64,000 bases of DNA from the NCBI GenBank assembly GCA_027563935.2, contig JANVAS020000203.1, forward strand, positions 6,944,001 through 7,008,000. The letters run 5' to 3'. The DNA is from Costus lasius (taxonomy: Eukaryota > Streptophyta > Magnoliopsida > Zingiberales > Costaceae). The notes under the pieces are model-generated. The model was given only the letters and a program-made list of their open reading frames with translations, did not search any database and was not told the origin of the DNA. The position numbers and the translations under genes were made by a program. Of this stretch, positions 22,396-33,121 are shown one piece after another (position 1 is the first letter of the stretch; every line of letters starts with the position of its first letter).

Positions 22396-24128
22396 TGTTG
22401 GGGTATGCCCTTAAGGCTAATGTTTGAGGCCTTGGGATTGTATTAGTATCATGTAATAAACTCTTAAGTTTATAAAGGCATGGTTATTATTCAGGTTGTT
22501 ACCTTGTCTGCTGTAATAAGTGTACTTCTGAATACTGTCTCAAAGCTGTTCAGCTAGGCTGACAGGCTATATGTCCTTAGTCGAGATATCTTGGTGAACA
22601 TGAGACAGCCTTGATATGATTGAGACTAATATGAGTGCTAATCTTATAGGATGCTTCGAGCATGGAATAAGACGTAGACTCATGGGTACATTGGATGTAC
22701 TGGACAGACCCTACTGGGATATTCCATTGCTTGTCACAATGTGAATGATCCTTGTAAGCAGCAAGTGGCACATGTCCTCTGACTTGAGATCACTTGTGTT
22801 TCTGAATGATGATTGTCATTGTCTTGAGGTAGTTCAATATCATTTGAAACATAATGATTATAGACTATCTTGGATGGTGAGCTTGAATCAGGTTAGGGCA
22901 CTAGTGATAGACATAGGATTGCCGTCTCCTTGTTTAAGGAGTGTAGTGTTCTAAGGGCCCCCCTATATGAGATGATTGAGATAGTGTATGGCCATACCCA
23001 GATGACTATGTGCATCTGATCTAATCATGCTCATCGTATTGGAGTTACAAGCTTGACCCGCTTGTCCAATAAGAACATCCAGTGGCAAAGGACACATGTA
23101 TGCCTTGTGAATTGAGTCACACTTGTGCTATGGTTTGGGAGTAGTCTTGGAAGACTCTTTCCTTTATATCGGGAGACAGTGATGTGTTGCTAGATACCCC
23201 TCATTGATCGTGATAACGTAAGTTATCGTTACCGACATTTAAAGGAAACCCTCAGGGTCGCACAATTTGGTGATATGGCTTCCTTAAGTCAGATCATGTG
23301 GACTGAATTGTTTTGGTTCAGTTTAAAGAGATTTAATCTCTGATTGTAAGTAAGATCTGGTCTGATCATGTTTGATTGATTAGAGCTTTAGATCGGTAAG
23401 CTTCGATCGAGAGAGATGATGCTAGATCGATGCGATCAGAAGCGTCAGATGATGAATGGTCAGATCTAGGACCTTGGGGTCTAATTTGATCTAGACTTAA
23501 TTTATGGGCTGATTTGGTTTCGCTATTGAACCAAGGATATTGAACCGGCTCATGGGTTGAGCGCTTGGTTCAAGAGGGAGAAGAGGTTGCGTTTGGTTCA
23601 TGGGAACGTGAACGCCAACTCTTAATCGTTGCCAATTTTGGAAAGTTCCAAAAGCATAACGCATATGCGTTCATGGCTTGATGTCTCTCTAATGTTTTTC
23701 GGTTTTGTTTCTTGGACGTGGTTTTGGAACGGCTTGCTCGTGTGGATGGCATCGTTCTTGCGCCAAGGAAGAAGAGCTCTCGAAAAGAAGGAAGCCCTTT
23801 TCATCTAATCTCCTACACACGGTTGGAAAAGCTTGGCAATCTTGCTAGCACAAGAGTTGCGCAAGGAGGAAGCTTTCATCCCTTGTGTGTGATTTCTTTG
23901 GAGAAGATCCCTTCGATCTTTCTTCTTCCAAGCCGCACCTTCCCATGGCCATGGTAATGAATCTCTCACTTGTTATTCAAGTTGATTATATGAAAGTATA
24001 GAATGCGATCTTATGTGGAAACCCTAATTCCGCTGCTATGAGAAAGAAACATATGACTTGCGCCCCCCTCATGAAAGGGGTTCTTCTCACAATAGGTTTT
24101 GCGCTCCCCTCCTGAAAGGGTTCCATCA
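22396..24128 (+). repeat. 5' LTR of C3
   Basis: A 1733-bp LTR, TGTTGGGGTATG...TTCCATCA. It contains GGGCCCCCCTAT (about 22956-22967), the palindromic GTGTATGGCCATACCCAG (22984-23001), the inverted repeat GATAAC-GTAA-GTTATC (around 23213-23228) and a TATA-like TTTATATC near 23163. Confidence 0.97.
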
Positions 24129-24129
24129 A

Positions 24130-24141
24130 TTGGTATCAGAG
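24130..24141 (+). promoter_or_regulatory. Primer-binding site of C3
   Basis: TGGTATCAGAGG, one base after the LTR end; 11 of 12 bases match the initiator tRNA-Met complement. Confidence 0.88.
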
Positions 24142-25413
24142 GCAATCTATACTTTTTCATATGATTGCTTGCGGTTCTAATGAGTAGATCATCATGTTTG
24201 ATCCATGAATATGTTGGTGAATAGATCTAAAGGTGATTGCTCACATGCCGAAACCTACATGCTAGTTTAGAACTTAGATGTATGTTTCTTCATGAGTTGC
24301 GCAAGATGTATGTTTCTTCATGAGTTGCGCATGTTGTTGTGTTGGCGCATGATAAGTATGTTGAATGGTTGAATGATATTTCATCAAATCTTATACCTAC
24401 TTGCGCGCAAACATTTAGATCTATATGCATCTACTATAAACCCTTAGATGGGTTGATGGGGCTGAAGTCACCTCTAGGTTAGATCCATTAGTCTGATCAG
24501 ACCATCTGACAGCTCAGATGGGTTAACCTGATAGCACCTATGCGCAAGCACAAGGTGGCTATAGGTTGACTGCATCTAGGGCGTGTAGCGAGGTCTGGTT
24601 GAGACACTACTGAACACACTTGAGTTAGGCCCGGGGTCACACCCGCTTGCCAAAACTCATGGGGGTAGTTCAGCCCTTGGCGCATGCATGGTTGACCATT
24701 AGGTCAACTCGGGTCAGTTAGGACTCGGTGCATGCAAGGGCAAAGGATCTAACTAGATGGATGAGTGGATCCCCATCAATGCACCATTGTAAGGTTGTAG
24801 GGCTCATAAGGAAATTAAAATTGATGCCATGGGGTTTTCAAAACTTTTAATTTCAAGATGATTGGATCACATGTTGATTGAACCATATGCTTGTCTATTT
24901 AGTCTTATGTGGGTTGCCCAATTGTGTGCTGTGCTGGGGCCTGCGTGCCTGGACTTAAAAAAAATTGTAAATTAATTTGTGATCTGCGAATCACATTGTA
25001 CTTAATTTATAATATGTTGTTGACCTGCGAGTCAATCTTGTCTAGATAGATCAAATGTACTTTGATTAGACAAGAACAAAGGCACACATCCAAGAGGGGC
25101 ATTCACCTGGTGGTGCACCTGTGGTGCTCTTGGCGCTAGGGCACTGGGTTGGACCAGATGAGATGCAATGAAGCTCAAGTGAAGACTTAAGTAATATTAA
25201 GGTCTTACTAGGGTTCATGGGCTTTTACCACATAAGATCATGCTTTCTACTTATTGCTAATAATTAGAATTGCATATTTATGTTTATCTTCTGCTATAGC
25301 CATAGGACATGCCTGATAGTAAGAAGATAAAAGACCGTTAAAATCCAACGCTAACATATCAAGCTCGTAAGCCTTCTGACGCGAAACCTCACCTTTCTGA
25401 CTATCGTTGGAGC

Positions 25414-25439
25414 CGTGTTGAACCCACTCAGTGGGCACG
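25414..25439 (+). promoter_or_regulatory. Leader hairpin A of C3
   Basis: CGTG / bulge TTGAA / CCCAC / loop TCA / GTGGG / CACG. It lies about 540 nt before the gag ATG. The same fold recurs in C1, C4 and, with different stem sequence, in C2. Confidence 0.65.
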
Positions 25440-25620
25440 TCCATCTATCTTCAGACGGTGCTGGATTTCACCTGCGTGTTACAGAGTTGGGATTTATCCC
25501 CTCTCGTTGCTCAGCATAGCACGTGGTGGTCCAGGGAGTAGGTCAGGTCAGCTTGACCATGTAGACTACATATGTGGCGCATATGGTAGCACATGGAGGC
25601 AGCCATCTCTGGGATCAGAG

Positions 25621-25650
25621 ACTGTGTTGTACCAACTCAGTTGGCACAGT
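25621..25650 (+). promoter_or_regulatory. Leader hairpin B of C3
   Basis: ACTGTG / bulge TTGTA / CCAAC / loop TCA / GTTGG / CACAGT, about 330 nt before the gag ATG. Both stems differ from hairpin A but pair fully. Confidence 0.65.
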
Positions 25651-25952
25651 CTGCTGGATTGCCAAGATGAAGGGGAATCGCACGGGTTGGCGATTGGCTG
25701 GGAGAGCCTACCAGAAACTAGTGCTTGTCATCTCTGTGCATCTTATCTCGCCTGAGCGGGACGCGGAGACCAAATATGAAATCTGGATCCCATCTCACTA
25801 AAAGAGTGTTACTCTTTCGGACTGTTTACTGGATTTTTCAGTCAGACAAAATAGTGAGAAAAGAATCTTTCTTAAGTCCTGGATTGATTCTGAAACATTG
25901 ATACTAACCTTGCTGTTCTTGCTTGTTGTAGATTCCTGCAGCAACGAACACC

Positions 25953-28900
25953 ATGAGCTTCAATGTGCGATCCCTACTGGAAAGGGAGAAGTTTGCTGGG
26001 CCGAACTTCTCTGACTGGTTCGGACACCTTAAGATCGTTCTTAAGGCAGAGAGGAAACTGTATGTCCTCGAGACGGCGATACCGCCGCAGCCCGCTCCGA
26101 ACGCCGCAAGGGCGGTTCGGGATGCCTATGAAAAGCACGTCAATGATAGCATTGATGTCGCTTGCCTGATGCTAGCGTCTATGACGCCACCGCTGCAGCG
26201 TCAGCATGAGGATATGTCGGCTATAGAAATTATAGCGAACCTCAAGATGCTGTATGCTGCACAGGCGAGGACAGAACGCTATAATCTGACAAAGCTCTTC
26301 TTTCAGAGCAAACTGGCTGAGGGGAGCCCAGTGGGAGCTCACGTGCTCAAGATGATTGGGCACAAGGAGGCTCTGGAGAAACTGGGGCATACCGTCAACC
26401 AGGAGCTTGCTGTAGATATTATTCTGCAGTCTCTTCCGCCTTCTTTCGATGCGTTCATCATTAACTTTAATATGAACAAAATCGATTGTACGCCGGCAGA
26501 GCTGCTGAATATGCTCTTGACTACTGAGGAAACTCTGAAGGGCAAGCCTTCAACCTCTGTCTTAATGGTTCCTTTTAGGAACAAGAAGAAGGGGAAGAAG
26601 GGCAAGGCCCCTGTCAAGAATTACAGCAAGGCCCTGAAACAGAAGGTGAAGCGGTCGAAGGACAACAGGTGTTTCCACTGTGGCCAGCTGGGTCACTGGA
26701 AAAAGGACTGTAAAGCGCTCCAAGGAGATAAGAGGGGAAGCATCGCTTCTGGCTCAGGTATATACGTGACGGAAGTCATGGTTTCATCTTCTTCTATATC
26801 ATGGGTGTTGGACACTGCATGTGGAGTTCACATTTGTTCAAATGTGCAGGAACTCAAGAGAAGAAGGCAGGTGGGACAGCATGAGGTAGACCTACGCGTT
26901 GGAAACGGGGCACGGGTTGCTGCGGTTGCTGTAGGAGACTATTTCATTACTTTACCATCTGGCATTGTATTAGAATTAAACAATTGTTATTTTGTACCCA
27001 GTATTACCAAGAATATTATCTCTATTCCTGCTCTTGTCAGGAAAGGATTTGCCTTTGAATGCAAGATTTCAAAGTGTATTTTGACTTATGATAATATTGT
27101 GTATGCCACTGGTTCAATTAACAATGGGTTATTCATGTTGGACATGGAATATTCTATACAAAACATTGATAATAAGAAAGCCAAGTATGCTGATGACAGC
27201 ACCTTGCTATGGCATAGTCGTTTAGGCCATATAAACGAGAAGCGCATTAAGCGGTTGCATGAACATGGACTGCTGGGATCATTCTCCTATGAGGAGATTG
27301 ATACATGCAAAGCTTGTTTGATGGGTAAAATGACGAAGTCTCCTTTTCCTCACAAAGGTCAGAGGACTTCAGGTTTACTTGACCTTATACACAGTGATGT
27401 GTGTGGGCCATTTAGTAAACATGCCAGAGGTGGCTATCAGTACTTCATTACCTTTACTGATGATTTCAGTAGGTATGGGTATGTCTATTTGATGAGACAT
27501 AAAAGTGAATCTTTTGACAAGTTCAAAGAGTTCAAAAATGAAGTACAAAATCAGTTAGGCAGAAATATCAAGGCACTTCGTTCTGATCGAGGTGGTGAAT
27601 ACCTAAGTCATGCATTTACTGACTATCTGAAAGAGTGTGGGATTATCTCACAGCTCACTCCGCCAGGAACACCGCAATGGAATGGTGTGTCCGAGAGGAG
27701 AAATAGAACGTTACTTGATATGGTTCGTTCTATGATGAGTCAGGCTACTCTTCCATACTCCTTTTGGGGTTTTGCACTGGAAACAGCTGCAAAGGTACTA
27801 AACCGAGTGCCATCCAAGGCAGTTTCAAAGACGCCATATGAGTTATGGTACGGGAAACAGCCTAGCTTGACGTTTATCAGGATCTGGGGTTGCGAGGCTT
27901 ATGTCAAAAAGCTCGCCTCTGGGAAACTAGAGAGCAGATCTGATAAATGTATCTTTGTCGGTTACCCTAAGGAAACTAAGGGTTATTATTTCTACGATCC
28001 CAAAGAGAACAAGATATTTGTTGCTCGGACGGCCATATTTCTTGAGAAGGAGTTTCTTCTGCAAGAGGCCAGTGGGAGAGAAATAAAGCTGGATGAGATT
28101 CCAGAGGAAGGACAAAGTAGTCAGGCAGAGTTGGATGTGCCTGAGCCAGTAGATCAGGTTACTGAACAACCTGAGGCTCAGATATCACGGGAACCGCGAA
28201 GATCGGGTAGGATCCGTCGACAGCCTGAGCGCTATGACGGAGTCTACATCATTGATAATGATGAACCCCTAACTTATGCGGATGCGGTCAGTGGACCGGA
28301 GTCAGCTAGATGGCTTGATGCTATGCGAGCCGAGATGGACTCCATGTCAGATAACCAAGTCTGGGATTTGGTTGATCCGCCTCCGGGAGTAATCCCTATA
28401 GGCTGTAAATGGATCTTCAAGAAGAAGATTGACATGGATGGTAACGTGGTTACCTATAAAGGCAGGCTAGTTGCGAAAGGTTTCAAACAAATCTACGGGA
28501 TAGATTATGATGAAACTTTCTCTCCTGTAGCCATGTTTAAGTCTATTCGGATTCTTTTCGCGATAGCTGCATATTACGATTATGAGATCTGGCAGATGGA
28601 TGTGAAAACAGCTTTCCTTAATGGAAATCTGGATGAGGATGTGTATATGACACAACCGGAAGGTTTCAACAATCCAGCAGATCGTCATAAAATATGCAAG
28701 TTAAAGAAGTCCATATATGGACTTAAACAAGCATCAAGAAGCTGGAATATTCGTTTTGATGAATCAATCTCTGAGTTTGGTTTCATCAAGAACGAAGATG
28801 ACCCGTGTGTATATAAGAGGTTTAGTGGGAGCGTAATTACATTCCTAATCCTCTACGTCGATGATATCTTAATCATTGGAAATGATATTCCTGAATTGCA

Positions 28901-29837
28901 TGCTGTTAAGGCATGGTTAGGAAAATGTTTCCAGATGAAAGATTTAGGAGAAGCAGCCTATGTACTAGGTGTGAAGATCTACAGGGATAGATCTAAAAGG
29001 CTTCTCGGGCTGTGCCAGAGTACTTACATCGATAAGGTCCTGGAGAGATTCCATTTAGAGAATTCTAAACGTGGATATCTTCCAGTCAGACATGGTCTGA
29101 ATCTTTCGAAGAGTCAGTGTCCACAAACACAGACTGAGAAAGATGAAATGGACAATACGCCTTATGCTTCGGCTATTGGGTCCATTATGTATGCGATGTT
29201 GTGTACTCGCCCAGACGTCGCTTACGGGTTAAGCGTGACCAGTCGATTCCAAAGTAATCCAGGTTTGGCGCACTGGATTGCGGTCAAGAACATTTTAAAA
29301 TATCTGCGGAGGACCAAAGATATGTTCTTGATATATGGTGGTCAGGAAGAACTCAGTATAGAGGGATATACTGACGCTTCGTTCCAGTCGGACCAGGATG
29401 ATTTCCGATCGCAATCAGGCTATGTTTTTAGCTTGAATGGTGGAGCAGTGGTGTGGAAGAGTTTCAAACAGTCAACTGTTGCTGATTCCACAACAGAAGC
29501 CGAGTATGTTGCAGCCTCGGAAGCATCTAAGGAGGCAGTGTGGATTCGTAAGTTCGTGAGAGAACTTGGTGTCGTTCCTTCGAGTGCAGATCCTTTGGTT
29601 ATCTTCTGTGATAACACTGGAGCCATCGCACAAGCAAAGGAACCGCGGTCGCACCAGAAGTCCAAGCACATACAGAGACGGTTTCACTTGATCCGGGAGA
29701 TCATTGATCGAGGCGAGATCAAAATATGCAAGGTTCATACAGATGACAATCTGGCAGACCCACTTACCAAGCCTCTGGCGCAGCAGAAGCATGTGAAGCA
29801 CTGTAATAATATGGGTTTGAGATTTCTCAACCATTAG
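25953..29837 (+). CDS. C3 gag-pol polyprotein
   Basis: A 1294-codon intact polyprotein starting MSFNVRSLLER. GAG about residues 1-235; zinc knuckle CFHCGQLGHWKKDC about 240-253; aspartic protease active site WVLDTACG (Asp near 287); integrase zinc finger HSRLGH...CKACLMGK from about 420; integrase core Asp near 482 (HSDVCGPF), Asp near 543 (RSDRGGEY) and Glu near 578 (NGVSERRNR); RT from about 790, with QMDVKTAFLNG near 880 and YVDD near 968; RNase H with Asp near 1140 (GYTDASF) and Glu near 1183 (TEAEYVAAS). Integrase before RT is the copia order. It makes the particle, copies the RNA to cDNA and inserts it. No stop or frameshift; gag and pol share one frame, so any gag excess must come from processing or RNA-level control. 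The ATG is in the context ACCATGAG and is conserved in C4. Confidence 0.97.
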   Translation: MSFNVRSLLEREKFAGPNFSDWFGHLKIVLKAERKLYVLETAIPPQPAPNAARAVRDAYEKHVNDSIDVACLMLASMTPPLQRQHEDMSAIEIIANLKMLYAAQARTERYNLTKLFFQSKLAEGSPVGAHVLKMIGHKEALEKLGHTVNQELAVDIILQSLPPSFDAFIINFNMNKIDCTPAELLNMLLTTEETLKGKPSTSVLMVPFRNKKKGKKGKAPVKNYSKALKQKVKRSKDNRCFHCGQLGHWKKDCKALQGDKRGSIASGSGIYVTEVMVSSSSISWVLDTACGVHICSNVQELKRRRQVGQHEVDLRVGNGARVAAVAVGDYFITLPSGIVLELNNCYFVPSITKNIISIPALVRKGFAFECKISKCILTYDNIVYATGSINNGLFMLDMEYSIQNIDNKKAKYADDSTLLWHSRLGHINEKRIKRLHEHGLLGSFSYEEIDTCKACLMGKMTKSPFPHKGQRTSGLLDLIHSDVCGPFSKHARGGYQYFITFTDDFSRYGYVYLMRHKSESFDKFKEFKNEVQNQLGRNIKALRSDRGGEYLSHAFTDYLKECGIISQLTPPGTPQWNGVSERRNRTLLDMVRSMMSQATLPYSFWGFALETAAKVLNRVPSKAVSKTPYELWYGKQPSLTFIRIWGCEAYVKKLASGKLESRSDKCIFVGYPKETKGYYFYDPKENKIFVARTAIFLEKEFLLQEASGREIKLDEIPEEGQSSQAELDVPEPVDQVTEQPEAQISREPRRSGRIRRQPERYDGVYIIDNDEPLTYADAVSGPESARWLDAMRAEMDSMSDNQVWDLVDPPPGVIPIGCKWIFKKKIDMDGNVVTYKGRLVAKGFKQIYGIDYDETFSPVAMFKSIRILFAIAAYYDYEIWQMDVKTAFLNGNLDEDVYMTQPEGFNNPADRHKICKLKKSIYGLKQASRSWNIRFDESISEFGFIKNEDDPCVYKRFSGSVITFLILYVDDILIIGNDIPELHAVKAWLGKCFQMKDLGEAAYVLGVKIYRDRSKRLLGLCQSTYIDKVLERFHLENSKRGYLPVRHGLNLSKSQCPQTQTEKDEMDNTPYASAIGSIMYAMLCTRPDVAYGLSVTSRFQSNPGLAHWIAVKNILKYLRRTKDMFLIYGGQEELSIEGYTDASFQSDQDDFRSQSGYVFSLNGGAVVWKSFKQSTVADSTTEAEYVAASEASKEAVWIRKFVRELGVVPSSADPLVIFCDNTGAIAQAKEPRSHQKSKHIQRRFHLIREIIDRGEIKICKVHTDDNLADPLTKPLAQQKHVKHCNNMGLRFLNH

Positions 29838-29840
29838 ATT

Positions 29841-29857
29841 AAGTGCAAGTGGGAGAT
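29841..29857 (+). promoter_or_regulatory. Polypurine tract of C3
   Basis: AAGTGCAAGTGGGAGAT, four bases after the stop codon and abutting the 3' LTR. Confidence 0.85.
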
Positions 29858-31590
29858 TGTTGGGGTATGCCCTTAAGGCTAATGTTTGAGGCCTTGGGAT
29901 TGTATTAGTATCATGTAATAAACTCTTAAGTTTATAAAGGCATGGTTATTATTCAGGTTGTTACCTTGTCTGCTGTAATAAGTGTACTTCTGAATACTGT
30001 CTCAAAGCTGTTCAGCTAGGCTGACAGGCTATATGTCCTTAGTCGAGATATCTTGGTGAACATGAGACAGCCTTGATATGATTGAGACTAATATGAGTGC
30101 TAATCTTATAGGATGCTTCGAGCATGGAATAAGACGTAGACTCATGGGTACATTGGATGTACTGGACAGACCCTACTGGGATATTCCATTGCTTGTCACA
30201 ATGTGAATGATCCTTGTAAGCAGCAAGTGGCACATGTCCTCTGACTTGAGATCACTTGTGTTTCTGAATGATGATTGTCATTGTCTTGAGGTAGTTCAAT
30301 ATCATTTGAAACATAATGATTATAGACTATCTTGGATGGTGAGCTTGAATCAGGTTAGGGCACTAGTGATAGACATAGGATTGCCGTCTCCTTGTTTAAG
30401 GAGTGTAGTGTTCTAAGGGCCCCCCTATATGAGATGATTGAGATAGTGTATGGCCATACCCAGATGACTATGTGCATCTGATCTAATCATGCTCATCGTA
30501 TTGGAGTTACAAGCTTGACCCGCTTGTCCAATAAGAACATCCAGTGGCAAAGGACACATGTATGCCTTGTGAATTGAGTCACACTTGTGCTATGGTTTGG
30601 GAGTAGTCTTGGAAGACTCTTTCCTTTATATCGGGAGACAGTGATGTGTTGCTAGATACCCCTCACTGATCGTGATAACGTAAGTTATCGTTACCGACAT
30701 TTAAAGGAAACCCTCAGGGTCGCACAATTTGGTGATATGGCTTCCTTAAGTCAGATCGTGTGGACTGAATTGTTTTGGTTCAGTTTAAAGAGATTTAATC
30801 TCTGATTGTAAGTGAGATCTGGTCTGATCATGTTTGATTGATTAGAGCTTTAGATCGGTAAGCTTCGATCGAGAGAGATGATGCTAGATCGATGCGATCA
30901 GAAGCGTCAGATGATGAATGGTCAGATCTAGGACCTTGGGGTCTAATTTGATCTAGACTTAATTTATGGGCTGATTTGGTTTCGCTATTGAACCAAGGAT
31001 ATTGAACCGGCTCATGGGTTGAGCGCTTGGTTCAAGAGGGAGAAGAGGTTGCGTTTGGTTCATGGGAACGTGAACGCCAACTCTTAATCGTTGCCAATTT
31101 TGGAAAGTTCCAAAAGCATAACGCATATGCGTTCATGGCTTGATGTCTCTCTAATGTTTTTCGGTTTTGTTTCTTGGACGTGGTTTTGGAACGGCTTGCT
31201 CATGTGGATGGCATCGTTCTTGCGCCAAGGAAGAAGAGCTCTCGAAAAGAAGGAAGCCCTTTTCATCTAATCTCCTACACACGGTTGGAAAAGCTTGGCA
31301 ATCTTGCTAGCACAAGAGTTGCGCAAGGAGGAAGCTTTCATCCCTTGTGTGTGATTTCTTTGGAGAAGATCCCTTCGATCTTTCTTCTTCCAAGCCGCAC
31401 CTTCCCATGGCCATGGTAATGAATCTCTCACTTGTTATTCAAGTTGATTATATGAAAGTATAGAATGCGATCTTATGTGGAAACCCTAATTCCGCTGCTA
31501 TGAGAAAGAAACATATGACTTGCGCCCCCCTCATGAAAGGGGTTCTTCTCACAATAGGTTTTGCGCTCCCCTCCTGAAAGGGTTCCATCA
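29858..31590 (+). repeat. 3' LTR of C3
   Basis: 1733 bp, equal in length to 22396-24128 with about four transitions. It ends TTCCATCA, followed by TSD CTTCC. Confidence 0.97.
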
Positions 31591-32460
31591 CTTCCCACGC
31601 CTCTGGGTTGACTACCTTCCCATCGCGGAATTCGCGTATAACAGCGCATCCCACCGCTCAACTGGGTTGAGTCCTTTCTAGGTCATTCTCGGGCACTAGC
31701 CTCGCAAACCCATTGACATGCATAACGTCCCTCCACCTCCCTCCATTCATAAGTCTGCATACACATTTGCCTCGCATCTCTCGGGTTTACACGATGAAAT
31801 TCGCTGCCGGATTTTCTTGAGCAACACCTGGTATGCGGCTGAGGACAACGTGCATCGTAGGCCACATCATTTTGGGGTTGGTGAGTATGTTCTGGTGCGT
31901 CACCACCCTGGGCGCTTGAAATCGCGGGCCAATTGGAAGTTACATGCACACTGTGCCGGCCCGTACGCGATCCTACGACGGCTTGGCACCGATGCTTATG
32001 TCCTTGACCTGTCGGTGAACTCCAACATCAGCCATGTCTTCAACGTTGCTGATCTTCTGCCCTACTATGCGCCCCTCCCCTCCGGCGTCCCCTCCACCGA
32101 CAGTGCCCCACTCTATTCTCTGGAGGAGAATTCATTCCCCCCCCCCCCCCCGAGATGCTTGACGGAGTCATAGATGCCAATGAAGAGGGCCCAACCCCTC
32201 TAGAAGACACTTGGGCAGACTCCCCAGGCTCTGAGGAAGATACCCTAGAATTTTCACCTCAAACGGAGTTCTACAGTGCCCAACACGGCCGGGCCGTGCT
32301 TGCAAGCACGGTCGTGACCGTCAGCCCCGGCACCTTCACGCCCGTTCCTTCAACCGTGACCGGATCGGAGACATCAGACTAGCCCAGACACGGCCAGGCC
32401 GTGACCAAAGACACGGCTGTGACACGGTCGGGCGAAAATGCGAAAGACAGCACGGCCATG

Positions 32461-32670
32461 ACGCTGCCCGTGAAAGTCTCGGCCAACCTCGACGTCCATG
32501 AACACGGCCATGCCCCCAAGCACGGCCAGGCCGTGACTGTAGCCAGGAAATCTGACCCGGTCGTGACACTGCCTGTGAAGTTCTCGGCCAGCAACCCAGA
32601 CGCCGAACACGGCCGTGACGCCAAGCACGACCAGGCCATGCTCAGCCCCAGAAAGTGCAAAGAGGCTGTT
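32461..32670 (+). repeat. 105-bp in-frame tandem repeat in the G1 tail
   Basis: Two diverged copies, 32461-32565 and 32566-32670, period 105 bp = 35 codons, beginning TLPVKVSAN / TLPVKFSASN. Each contains palindromic CACGGCC/GGCCGTG motifs; related motifs occur upstream at 32285-32420. Confidence 0.75.
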
Positions 32671-32965
32671 CCTCTCCCCATTCGACGATCTCAACGGTCC
32701 TCGCACCCTCCGGACCAGTTTGTCGGCGCGACGAGCCCCTCTACTGCCACGACGTGCCCTGTTCGCTCCCTCCACGTGGCCTCGCCCGCCTCGACAACGT
32801 CTGTAACATCCCACATTCTTAACCCCAAACAAATGGCACAATTCACAAATAATACAGGATGTTTCATATAAGATCGATCATATGCTAGGTAAAACCGAGT
32901 TCAAGAAAAACACGATCTGAAAATTCCATAAATCCACACATACAAATTCACAAAACACAAATCTC

Positions 32966-33121
32966 ATAAGGGTACCTGCCACCACGCAATACTTGCACTA
33001 GACATATGCAAGTTACAGTTATATCAAAACCGATTACAATTCATAAAATCCATAAAGGTACCTGCCACCAGGCAATACTTGCACTAGACATATGCAAGTT
33101 ACAGTTGTATCAAAACCGATT
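32966..33121 (+). repeat. 86-bp tandem duplication in S1
   Basis: About 70 bp around GGTACCTGCCACCA recurs at a spacing of 86 bp (GGTACC at 32971 and 33057) with a few differences. Confidence 0.75.

Larger units (their letters stand above)
24129..25952 (+). other. C3 untranslated leader
   Basis: Non-coding sequence from PBS to gag ATG. It contains a perfect 28-bp tandem duplication (24276-24303 and 24304-24331), absent from the C4 leader, and two conserved hairpins. No credible ORF. C1 and C4 have homologous leaders. Confidence 0.85.
22396..31590 (+). mobile_element. Intact copia element C3
   Basis: A 9195-bp full-length element with LTRs of 1733 bp each, PBS, 1824-bp leader, one open gag-pol frame and PPT. 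TSD CTTCC at 22391-22395 and 31591-31595, inside the G1 integrase. The LTRs differ at about 4 sites by eye, so the insertion is very recent. All catalytic motifs are present; it may be, or recently was, autonomous. Lineage within plant copia (Tork/TAR/Angela group suspected from RT motifs) is not settled. Confidence 0.97.

Noticed and set aside
32281..32660. CRISPR-like array from repeated CACGGCC palindromes
   Set aside because: Spacing is irregular, units are part of a degenerate coding repeat, and the context is a plant retrotransposon.
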